Shown: one piece after another, positions 22,900 to 33,400 of the stretch | Layout of the letters: every line of letters starts with the position of its first letter | Numbering within the stretch: position 1 is the first letter of the stretch | Assembly: GCA_039000515.1 (NCBI GenBank) | Contig: JBCFYV010000001.1 | Span: 14,090,928 to 14,154,927 of the forward strand | Source: Timema cristinae | Lineage: Eukaryota; Arthropoda; Insecta; Phasmatodea; Timematidae | Length of the DNA stretch: 64,000 bases | Reading direction: 5' to 3' | The notes under the pieces: generated by a model | Databases searched by the model: none | Told to the model about the DNA's origin: nothing | Seen by the model: the letters and a program-made list of their open reading frames with translations, nothing else | Translations under genes and position numbers: made by a program

Positions 22900-23175
22900 G
22901 GTGACCTGGCTGTCTAGGGGTAAGGTGTCAGACTTCTGTGCTGGCGGCCGGGGTTCAATCCTCGGTCCCGGCACAGATTTATCTGATTACCAAACCCTTC
23001 CTTCACCTCTGACAAGACATCTTGTGAATGTGGGGAATGCCAGGCCTCCACCGTGGTTCGGATTCCACGTTAAACTGTAGGTCCTTCATTTCATCTCACA
23101 ATCACCCTACCATTACACATTAGCATAAGTGCGTATAACCCGAACGGGTAGTAAGACGCGGTGCTAATAATAATA
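22900..23175 (+). mobile_element. SINE family A, full-length
   Basis: Complete head, body and tail with a short (TAA)3 end. The head has one change in the A box (CTGTCTAGGGGT). Confidence 0.9.
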
Positions 23176-23868
23176 TATTTTGTTTTTATTATTTTTAAAC
23201 TTTTTACCTACTTTCATCTTTGATGAAAACCTCTGTAACGGTGTTACAAGCCACGAGTCATAATTTGGTAATAGATTATAACACTCATCCTTCCACCCAC
23301 CTTAGCTCACACTTCCACGCGCCATTTCCAACTACATATTTCAAGGTCACACGTCAACTTCAAACTGAAAAGGGCAGTGAGGTTATGTACCACTGCTGTG
23401 AAGTCACTATCAATAAAAGTGTAGGGGAGGGATTGGCCTTCCTTGCCCCCCTCTGCCTGGATTGTTCTCCGAGAATCTAGTCTATCACCGAACATTCCAC
23501 TTGCTTCCAGCACCATCTCGTGTCCCCTCCTTATCCCACTCTACAGTCCACCTTCCAGCCTTTGACCACTCTCCGAGTCCAAGTGACCAGGCTCTAGTAC
23601 TATAATTGCCATGTTTTGTTGTTATGATTACTCATTATTTAACCGACTTCAACGAGGTAAGTGACGCTATCTGAGCAGATGTAATCTGTGCATTCCTCTT
23701 AATTCATTTTCGGCTTAATTATGATATCTTTTCTAAGTTATCTTTTCGAACTTTAAATTTAATCTTTGCCGTGAGCTTACAACGTTCTCTTTAGAGCTAA
23801 TTTATGTGGTTAGTGTAAAGCCCATTTTCATACTTGATTTGAACCCTTTGGGGACATTGTTTTTAACA
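23176..23868. other. Unannotated spacer
   Basis: An 86-codon plus frame and a 69-codon minus frame overlap at 23.2-23.5 kb. Neither shows a known domain. Confidence 0.35.
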
Positions 23869-24082
23869 CTTCTTACTACTCATTTGTCTTACACGCTTAT
23901 GTACTAATTACACTAAGATGTTTAGGATGAGAAAGGTTGGTTGTATCGGAAGTGTACCCACATGTGCGTGGAGGGAGACACGAAATTTATTGAGGAAATA
24001 CCACCCAAATAAAAAATGACCAAGATTAGAACCTTTATCTCCTCATCAGCAGTCCAGCTTACATCGAGAGCAAAAACTCTCC
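23869..24082 (-). mobile_element. SINE family B, diverged
   Basis: Minus strand. The plus strand shows TTACTACTCATTTGTCTTAC, GGAAGTGTACCCACATGTGC and CTCATCAGCAGTCCAG. Confidence 0.7.
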
Positions 24083-24279
24083 AATGAACACCACTCCTAA
24101 TAGTTTCTAGAAGCATCCAAATTTCTAACACTAATCGGGGGTGAGGTGAGGAGAGTAGAAAGTTACTATAAAAACTTTTTTGTTACTCCCCCCTTTTACT
24201 CCTCCCTTGCATAATTAAAGTTCCAATACGACAATATAAAATACAAATGTTCTTATTTCGATGGGATTAATAGTAAGTT

Positions 24280-24557
24280 GGTGACCTGGTGGTCTAGGGG
24301 TAAGGTGTCAGACTTCTGTGCTGGCGGCCGGGTTCAATCCTCGGTCCCGGCACAGATTTATCTGATTACCAAACCCTTCCTTCCCCTCTGACAAGACATC
24401 TTGTGAATGTGAGGAATGCCAGGCCTTCACCGTGGTTCGGATTCCACGTTAAACTGTAGGTCCTTCATTTCATCTCACAATCACCCTACCATTACACATT
24501 AGCGTAAGTGCATATAACCCGAACGGGTAGTAAGACACGGTGCTAATAATAATAATG

Positions 24558-24591
<34 letters not shown>
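24280..24591 (+). mobile_element. SINE family A, full-length
   Basis: Complete copy with a tail of about 17 TAA/TGA units. Confidence 0.9.
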
Positions 24592-24894
24592 ATGTTCTGT
24601 TCAAACCGTGTTGTCTTCAATAGTACAAAATATGTACTTAAGTAAGAGCAAACACAATCTATAACTGTTTACTTCAAAAAGTACTGTGTGACATGAATGT
24701 CGAAATTGTATTGACTTCAAAAAATTATACCAAGTTGAGAAAAGTTTTAATCAACGTTTAATTTTTTTTTTCGTGTCGGCGTACCGCCCAAATTGTGTTT
24801 GCGTGCCACTGGGTGGCACTCGTGCCATAGATTTGCCATCCCTGGCCTATATTGATATCACGATTCATGAGCCTTCACAGGTAAAACCATAACA

Positions 24895-24980
24895 CTCATA
24901 CAACAATAGCGTGATTAGTATAAGTAAGAATAACCGAATTGGTAGTGAAATTTGGAGTAGTGAAACTAATAAAAAAAAAA
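24895..24980 (+). mobile_element. SINE family B tail fragment, diverged
   Basis: AACAATAGCGTGATTAGTAT and AACCGAATTGGTAGTGAA match the B tail with several changes. Confidence 0.4.
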
Positions 24981-26990
24981 TCTCACCTCTTTGGTGTCTC
25001 TACTGGTATTTCCTTTACAAGGCAGTCAAGCGTATGTTTATGTTTTATAAGGCTTGACATTTTTATATAATTATTTAACTAACACAAATATTTATTACCT
25101 GAGCAACAACCAACAATATATACCAGAGTAGTATTATCAACCTGAATCTTTTCTCCAAAACCACACACCGACCCAAAACACAACCCTTCACTACACTCAA
25201 CACTGTACTAATTAGTAATGCGGCGCTGTTCAAATTTTGTAAATGGTTTCAAAAGGTCCATATTTACAAAATAGTGCTTTATGTAAGTAGGTGTGTTGAA
25301 AGAGAGGATGGGGAAATCCAGGTATTCAGACTACATACATAAGCTGACAACTTTGTTTCTGACAAATTGTACTTTTATCTAAACTGCTTCTTTCACTTGC
25401 TGATTCCTAAAGTAAGATCTTACAATCGATAGCAAACATGTTTGCCTATTTTTCTTGGACCCCACAACTGGATTCATAATCAAGAAACATCCCTTGTTTC
25501 CCAATAACAGTTTGAATGGTAAAAAAAAAAAAAAAGTTGGCCAAGCTTTTTACAATCGTAAGTTTTGCAAGTTGCATCTTGAAGGTGAACTTTAAAATAA
25601 TAACTAACTTGTATTTGGTTGAAGGCATTTAGGCTTGATTAAAATGTAGTAAAAGTAAAAAGCTCTACTTTGTTAAAGTTTGTGTGTGTGTGTGTGTGTA
25701 TTATATATATATATATGTGACCCCCCCTCCCCTTTTTAGGATGGTCCAACAAATTCCAGGGAGGGCCAACACATTCCAAGGGGGGTTCTGACCCCCTGTT
25801 TTTCCCCCGCTCTTGAGGGCATTATAAAATATTAGTGACATGTTTTTATCTTGAATAATTGACACTGCTTTCCAATCAAGTCCCTAGAGAACTAGAGTGC
25901 AATTTGTAAACAAGCTACGTGCTAGCTAGGCAGTTTGAATTAATGTTAGAGGTAGTTGCCATTCAATGTGAGGGCACTGTAATATAGTTAAATTTGTTTA
26001 AATCATAATATTTAACTTGCTTTTAGTGTAGATATTGCTAGATGATACCTTGAGGCTACCTTATATTATGTTAAACATGTTTCTTTCAATAATTGACTTA
26101 GTTCAAGGTTCCTACCTACAGTGATGTTCCTACAGTTCATTTGGTAGTTGCTCTGCTGGGGCAGTTTTCTGGCTTCTCCATAAAATGGAGTAGTTATCCC
26201 TGTTCACATATGTTGCCACTAAATTAGTATTGTTCCTAGGGTAACCATAATTGCTTAAAAACTGTGACAAACGGTAATTTTCTTAAAAAAAAAAGAAGAA
26301 AAAAAAAGATGAATTTCTATGTCCCTAAAACAAGACAATCCCGATTAATCGAGACATATTGTCACCCTAATTGTTCCTAACTAGGTCTCTGGCATTTATC
26401 AGAGTAAACATTGTGTACGCCATTCTACTCAGATACTTTGTACTTATTATATTTCATATATTTAATAAATACTACTCTGGCTACTTCTATGCTTATTATT
26501 TCTTAGACTTATGGCAGGTCACACCTCTTTTCATTTGAGGTTTTTTTGGTCCTCTTTTAGAAAGTTGTGTTGTACTATTAACACTCCCTCAAGATGAGTT
26601 CTGATAGAATGAAACCTAGGTCGGGGGATTGGGCGGTAACTATAGATTTTTTTCAAGAGGCAATGTAAATGTGTTATTTTAATTGTAAAAGTCATGTTGT
26701 GATTTTTCCTTTTCATGTTTCTCTATCCAACTTTCGTGTACCTTCTTCCAAATATAACTTACATACATATACACCGGTATTGCAGTGTTGAACCCACTTC
26801 AACATGGTTTCCCCAGTGGTCAACTGTTCCCACCGTCCACCGGGCCAGCCTGCCACCAGCTGGCAACTCTGCAACCCTAATAGCATGGGCTTAGCTCTAC
26901 AGTTCCCGCCACCTCCTAACACACAAGCGATTCTGCTTCCATGAGCTGGATTCTTTCCATCTAACCTTTCAAATTTGAGAAATTTATATA
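24981..26990. other. Gene-free AT-rich stretch
   Basis: No supportable gene. It contains a (TG)n(TA)n microsatellite, C- and G-rich runs at 25.72-25.81 kb, and a few A runs. The minus frame at 26.71-26.92 kb has no known motif. Confidence 0.5.
25677..25716. repeat. (TG)n-(TA)n compound microsatellite
   Basis: About ten TG units followed by about eight AT units. Confidence 0.9.
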
Positions 26991-27400
26991 ATGAATGATA
27001 CGTTTGTTTTTGGGCTTCTCCTATAATAACCTTGTAGATATTTAAAGTTATCTTTTAATATTTGAATAGTGAAACACTTTTGCGTAATGTTGTCTCTGGG
27101 CTTCTCCCATTCTATATTTTGCTAGGGTTATTGATGATTTTGGGCTTATGATCTATTATTAATATTTAAATATTTAATGTTGTTGGCTATTGTTGTTTTG
27201 GGCTTCTCCAATGAAATGTTTTGCAAGTTAGTATTAAGTCTTTTGAGCTTCTCTCATAATATATATATATTAATTTTGGGCTTAACTTTTAATTATTAAA
27301 GTGGGTTTGAGTATTGTTGTTTTGGGAATTCTCCCTGTAAATATCTTGTTTGGTATTGTTTGTTTAAGAGCTTATCTATTTAATGATTAGTCGATATTTG
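26991..27400. repeat. Diffuse repeat with GGGCTTCTCC motif
   Basis: The motif TTTGGGCTTCTCC or a close form recurs near 27012, 27099, 27199 and 27243, with weaker forms near 27152, 27279, 27320 and 27369. The spacing of 40-100 bp suggests an old, heavily decayed tandem repeat. Confidence 0.4.
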
Positions 27401-27741
27401 ATCATTTTGTTGGGTTTTTATTTAGTTATATTTTGCAGTCAAATCGACAACACGTCTGTATTTTAAACTACCAAAGTTTTGTTTGTGTTTGGAGGATAAA
27501 TTATTTGAATGATGATATTTTTCTTGCTTCACATTAGAATATTTGTTATCCTCCCGTTTGTATTATTTGTAACCGACTCTATTTTGGGGTCGTAGTTACA
27601 GTATATGCAGGATTTTATATACACATACAAACACAACAGATACACACATAACCTATCAAATATTAGTTCCATGCTAGCAGCATGTTATTTTGCCTTTTAT
27701 ATTTTACTCAGCCTAAATTAAAATGAGCATAACATAATTCC

Positions 27742-27761
27742 GCCCCCCCCCCCCCCCCCCC
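27742..27761. repeat. Poly-C tract
   Basis: About 19 C in a row, a likely site of length error. Confidence 0.9.
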
Positions 27762-27789
27762 TTCTCTTACATTTAAAAAGCTCCAGCCC

Positions 27790-27965
27790 TAAAAAAATGT
27801 ATCATTTGTGAAATGTGGGCTCTCCTATCACAAAGATGAATTAACAACCGGAGGACTAGGTGTTTTGTCTGTTCTAGATTTAAGCTAATTTACAAATCTT
27901 GTGCCGATATAATCAGTTGGTTCAGAGAGTCCATATTAAATACCTCAAATAATTGTTTAAAATAT
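27790..27965. mobile_element. Repeat family D copy
   Basis: GATGAATTAACAACCGGAGG, TGTTTTGTCTGTTCTAG and GATATAATCAGTTGGTTCAG align with the copies at 34.45-34.61 and 40.75-40.91 kb. The tRNA-like head is missing here. Confidence 0.5.
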
Positions 27966-28269
27966 GATTGGTCTATGAACCCATAAAATTAGGTATTTTT
28001 ACTACCAATCCATTAGGGTCATATATTTTATTGGTTTTTATTATGATCATAAACTGTACCCAGCCTGTGGCCAGGTCCGTCAGGCCATGGCAGGCCTAGT
28101 AAGCCGATGGCTGAAACAAAATAACTCTAGTAAATAATACAAAATGCTGGACCTGTAACTTTAAAGATGATATGGTTAGGTACATTTGATTGATTTTAAT
28201 TTTTGTTATTATAATGTCAATTATTGGTAGTTATGATTGTTCTTAGGTTTTTTATTTTTATTTTGTACA

Positions 28270-28760
28270 ACTAGTGTTATTGAGGAGAAAGGTGGAAGTA
28301 GAGAGGATTTAATGCAAAGAGGACAGAAGGGAGAGTTGTTCTATAGGTGCGTAAGAGACCTGATATGGAGAAGAGAAGTGCCCTTGGAGTGTAAGGAAGT
28401 GTTGTACAGGGTGTATTATGTACCTATTGTCACATATGCAGCAGAAACATGGACAATGGATGTAAGAGAGATCATGTAAGTGGAGGCCATGGGAATGAAG
28501 TTTGTGAGGAGCATGTTAGTTGTCACAAGGAGAAACAGGGAGTACGTGAGAAATAGTGTAGTAATGCAATAAGGATGTGGGATCACATGAGATAGTAGAG
28601 GAAATAAAATGTAGATGGTATGGGTATGTAATGAGGATGGTGGAGTACATGAGATAGTAGAGGAAGTAAGACTGAGATGGTGTGGGCATGTGAGCAAGTG
28701 TTCAAGTGAGAGGATAAGAATAAAATTCAGTACAGGAGGATGAATGGTGGAAGGACAGAG
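28270..28760 (+). pseudogene. LINE reverse-transcriptase C-terminal fragment
   Basis: Codons from about 28.31 kb read RCVRDLIWRREVPLECKE and VLYRVYYVPIVTYAAETWTM, a known LINE C-terminal signature. A TAA replaces the next codon, then MGMKFVRSMLVVTRR follows in the same style. A 72-bp block (GAGATAGTAGAGGAA...) is then tandemly repeated at 28.56-28.70 kb, and further stops occur. No upstream endonuclease or RT catalytic region is present, so it is a dead 5'-truncated copy. Confidence 0.75.
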
Positions 28761-29545
28761 AGAAATGGAGGCATTTTACTAAAGTGACCTGGCCACAGGC
28801 TGGAAACAGTTGATTATTTTGTGCAACCTATTGATTAGAGATGATAACACTTGAACTCTTAACGTTTCTTGATGCTGCTAGTTGGGCAGAAAGATGAATA
28901 TTGTGCAAGGGAACAGTATTTGAACCTTTATTGGTGAGAGACTGAGTGTTGTGGGGTGACCCCTACACAGTGTAGTTATCAGAATTTTCAAATAATTAAC
29001 TCGAATAGATTAGTCCTTTCCATCATTTGTTAGTGTTGTGTAAGTTGTTAGATTTTAGTTTATTCATACAGAATATATATCTCATTTTAACAATATGGCG
29101 ATAGCACAAATCGACTGGTACTTAACCCTTTTAGTTGCACAAGCCGATTTGATCGGCTTTACCTTCTATCGTTAAAAGTGGCAGAATGGATGTGTTCGAC
29201 CTTCCAGATTTGCGCTATTTCTGGCGTTTCCCGACAGATGGAGTTAAAAAGTTATACAACACTAAGAATAAAACATTCCACTGTATTATTTTCTACAAAG
29301 TTGGCAACATAAATCACCGGTTACAAAAATTGATGAAAGAGCTGTGGCATTCTTAGCAAACAAAATGTGGAATAGGCTTGGCACTCTTTGCGTGCGAATC
29401 CGCAATAGCTCATGGCCCTAAGGTGGTTAACTTGGTGCCAAACTTTGGGGCAGTTCATGAATACGTACAGTGTCATCACCGTTAGCACATGAGCCATGCA
29501 AATTAAGTGTGCCAGTACCACGATCAAAGTTTGCTAGTGTGCTAG
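28761..29545. other. Unannotated stretch
   Basis: No supportable gene. At 29.12 kb the sequence TTAACCCTTTTAGTTGC resembles a piggyBac-type end, but no matching right end or transposase was found. Confidence 0.35.
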
Positions 29546-29546
29546 A

Positions 29547-29963
29547 GATGACGTAGGTTGAATTTAGAGGAAGAGTACCTTCATTTTAGTGGTTGGGCTA
29601 TGTGTTAAGAAAAGAGAAGGGAATTATAAAACATGTGTAGGCCAATCTAGGGAAATCAGCGGGATAAAGGCCACAGAAGCTCTGGTGCGATGATGGAATG
29701 AGGAGTGACCTTAGACTACTGGATGTAGATGAGATGGCCGCTGTCAAAAGGAAAACTTGGAAGAAGCTGAAGAGCGAAGCTATGAAACGACTGCAGTTCA
29801 GAGGGCCAGAAAGGTACGCATTTGCATGGAGGAAGCGTGGGAAACAATGTAGGAAAAACCGACCTCAGTATATCCGACTGGGATTTTCAACCTGATATCC
29901 CCATCATCGGCAGTCCAGTCTATTGTGAGAGTGACGCCTTAGACAATGCGGCCACCAAAGCGG
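29547..29963 (-). mobile_element. SINE family B, split by a LINE fragment
   Basis: Minus-strand family B. Its tail-side part (GTTGAATTTAGAGGAAGAGTACC) lies at 29547-29580 and its head-side part (GCATTTGCATGGAGGAAG to AATGCGGCCACC) at 29812-29960. The 230-bp piece between is unrelated. Confidence 0.65.
29581..29811 (+). pseudogene. LINE-like C-terminal fragment inserted in a SINE
   Basis: A plus-strand frame reads RSDLRLLDVDEMAAVKRKTW, in the style of LINE C-termini, with upstream coding-like GGGCTATGTGTTAAGAAAAG. Both junctions carry GTAC (GAGTACC left, AGGTACGC right), a possible very short target duplication. Confidence 0.5.
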
Positions 29964-30150
29964 GTATTTAAATGTCACCAACATACAAAATAAATTGTGA
30001 TTGCACTATTACATTTAAGTATAAGTAAGTGAAAATATTGGACAATACGGGATGTTATTAACAACCGAGACATTTTATTGACCTGAAAATATTTCTAGAC
30101 TCATAAAGACCTCAAATGAAATCCATAAGACTGGGATGTCTTGTTTTCTA

Positions 30151-30156
30151 TTTATT
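30151..30156 (-). promoter_or_regulatory. Candidate polyadenylation signal of the ankyrin gene
   Basis: AATAAA on the minus strand about 215 bases after the stop codon at 30371. Position is right; use is inferred. Confidence 0.45.
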
Positions 30157-30370
30157 AGGATTAAAAAATAAAAAAAATGGCAGCAATGAATAGACAATAA
30201 GTTTACATTTGGAAATACTTTGAAGGGAGTTATAAAACATGTTGAGGTGAATCAATTTACAGATATACTTGCCTATACAGAACATAAACACAGTTATAAT
30301 AAAGCTACAATCAACCCCCAAATAAATGTTTGTAATAGGGTAAAGTGTGAAGGGATGTTGAGACAGAAGA

Positions 30371-30436
30371 CTATTGAAAGTTGTTGCATTGTCTCTCTGC
30401 CTTGACATCTTCATCGACAAGTTGTCTCCAGGGAGT
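30371..30436 (-). CDS. Ankyrin gene, last exon
   Basis: Acceptor TTCTTCAG|ACTCCC at 30436, phase 0, then 21 codons (TPWRQLVDEDVKAERQCNNF plus Q) and a TAG at 30371. The acidic-basic tail has no known motif. Confidence 0.7.
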   Translation of the reverse strand, partial: TPWRQLVDEDVKAERQCNNFQ

Positions 30437-33400
30437 CTGAAGAACCAATGAAATATACTGGAACAAAAGAGAATCACAATCATTATTAAGTTATGCCAAC
30501 ATTATATCTCTTAATATGTCCTTAATTTAAACAAAATATGTACACTTCGTTTATACAGGAAGGTAGTAAGCTAACCTTGCGTTGTTCCACCATGGCATAG
30601 CTTAAAAGAAAGGGCCTTAGTGGAATACATCAAGGTAAGACTTTTCAGAGTGAGCTTAGGTGTACGTTATAAGAATATGGGTTTTAATTCTAAAGCAGAG
30701 GTGGATAAACTGCAGCTCACAGGCCATTCACAGCCTTGTAAGGAGCATATATCGCTGCCATCCATACAAAATCATTGCCAACTTCTTCAAAAGCTCCTTG
30801 TTCCCATTGATAGGGCCATGCTTATCAGATTACTTTCCAAGTCCCTTGAAGCATGAACATTCAATTACATTTCAAGAATGTATCAACAACTTTTTTTGTC
30901 TGAGCCACACTTAGTCTCTCTGCCTTGGGATGCTACTGATTGAACCTGTGTATAAATAGTACTCACGTCCCTCCATGGTGCTGATAGCCCAGTCCACCTC
31001 GGTGTGTCAATGATTGAACCTGTGTATAAATAGTACTCACATCCCTCCTGTATGTCTCCATGGTGCTAAGGGCCTGGTCCACGTCCTCTTTCTCGGTGTA
31101 CTCAGCCAGCATCTTGAAGACACTCCCCTGACACTGTAAGAGGTGAGTCTCGGATCGCGCAACCAGCTCTAGAGGACTCCGATCACCCTTCATTCTCTGA
31201 TTGGCCGCCACGATCCTGTCCGAGGACTTGAGTAGCTCCTTTACCAGCAAAGGCTGGCACGACACGCCCAGGGCGCAGTGAAGGGGAGTTGAGTCGTCGA
31301 CAATACGCTGGAAACACGAAACAGGGTTTGAGTCTCAGTTGTGGTAAACGTTTGAACAATAAACAAGGTTTGACTTCCATTGCATTGGTCCAGGTTTGTG
31401 TCCTGGTCAGGTAGAGGTATATCAGAAGTCTGAATTCTTGTTACTAACATCACCAATACATTAATCCTCTTTCACTCTCCATCAATGAATGTATTACAAT
31501 AGACACCCCCCTCTTTATTTCCCCCTGTTATGGTAATAGTGTAACACTATTAAAAGCATATCATATTGATTAAAAATGAGGTGACCCAATAATAGCTAAA
31601 TGATTTTATAATAATGGAAATTGATAAAAATAAAGAAAAGGGAAAAATAGACCAATAAGTGTAAATTTAATTAAGAAAGTCCCCCTAGAGAAAGAAGTAA
31701 ACTGTGGAAAGAATCCAATGCACAAAGGTGACATCTTCCTTTCTACGGTCTTCTATAGTAGAGACAATCACACACACATTGAAACACACATTTTAACACA
31801 AATTAAGTAATATTTCGGCATTGTTGCCTTTATCAAAAGAGAAGAGGGAATACATTTTACACAAACACTAAACTACTCCATTTTGAATTCAAAAAGAGAG
31901 AGAGGGAGAATATACTCTACACAAAATGGGGTAGTTTAGTGTTTGTGTGGTGTGTAGTGGATTTCCCTTTCCCCTTTTTTTTTTGTTTGATAAAGACAAC
32001 AATGATTAAATATTACTATATTTGTGTTTAAATGTGTGTGTGAATACTTCTACAGTAGAAGAAAGAGAAGAAAAGAAGAAAACATAATATCATATTAGCT
32101 AACTTGAGATGTTTTATTGTATGAAGTGTTTTTCTTTCTATATAGTATTAGTCCTAAATTTGTTTGGAGGAACCAGAAAATATTAGGATATATGCAACAC
32201 TGTTAATTTTATTTTCCCATTTTTTCATGCCTCAAACAAAAAAGGTCTGGAGTAAGGCTAAGATTCAGGGACCCCCCTCCCCCCCACGGGTCACTGCACA
32301 AGATCAAGGACATGACGCGTCGTCCTCTTTGCAGGTTAACGCAAGTGCATTTTTTCTAAGCTACTTTCCTCATCCTCGCACCTTAGCTTAAGTTATTAAT
32401 AATAGCCTCTGTGTTAAATACGCAACTTAAGCAAATGCTAATGGTGGTAAAAAATTTTTTGTCAAGAGTCTTACCACCTGTTTAGGTTATATGCATATAC
32501 GCGCTAATGTGTTAGGGAATAGTAAGGTTGAATTTAGATGAAGTGTGCCCACATTTGCATAAGAGGCCCATGAGAAAATATTTAGGATAAGCCGTTCCAG
32601 GTAAACCTGACCAGGGTTCGAACCTTGATCGCCCCAGAAGCAGGTGGTGATTAGTTGATTGCTATTATATTCACCAACTTACAGCGGGCACACGCTAGCT
32701 AGCTGGTGCAATCACACTAGTGTAGCATACTATGAACAAGAAGTCTAAGGTTCAATCTACTACTTTACATTTAGTGTTTCATCTAGAGAATGTATTCAGC
32801 AAGTAATGCAATCACACTCACACCAAAGTTTGACATATATTATTGTTCTATCTTACTTTGATTGTTATGTCGGCGCCATTCATCACCAGAAGAGCAACTG
32901 TTGCAACGAAGTTTCTCCCTGTTTCCTCATTGCTGCGAAATGTAAAGGAGTTTCTGGAAGTAAAAACAATCTCTGTACTCTTACTGAAATAAATGATAAC
33001 AGAAAGCAAGTATGGTGCACCAGCGCGAGACTAGGCTAGAACATTATCACGAAACTTACCTCCGTACAAGTTTTGCTGGTTCACATTGAAACGAGGGTTT
33101 CCGTTGTCGTCTTTTAAGGCAAGTAATTCAGCCATTACTTTGGCGTGAGTGTCTCCACAGCTACAAAGGTAGTGGAGCAAGGTATTACCTGATTTATCCA
33201 CCTGAAACAGGTTGTTACAAGCAGTGCTGCTGATTACTCCCATTGTTACAAGCAGCGCTGCTGATTGCTCAGATTGTTACAAGCAGCGCTGTAGATAAAT
33301 CTTTTCGGGTCAGAAACTAACCTCATTAATATTTTCTCCTATTTCTAGAAGTGATTCAGCAATGTATCTTGCCACGATACGCTCTTCGTTGGCAAACATG

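Noticed and set aside
22900..23000. tRNA genes at the heads of the SINEs
   Set aside because: A and B boxes are present, but acceptor stems do not pair and the sequences continue into the SINE body, repeated many times.
29122..29530. piggyBac-like end TTAACCCTTTTAGTTGC with a nearby 68-codon minus frame
   Set aside because: No matching right end and no DDD-type transposase residues in any frame. Similarity of the 17 bases alone is too weak.
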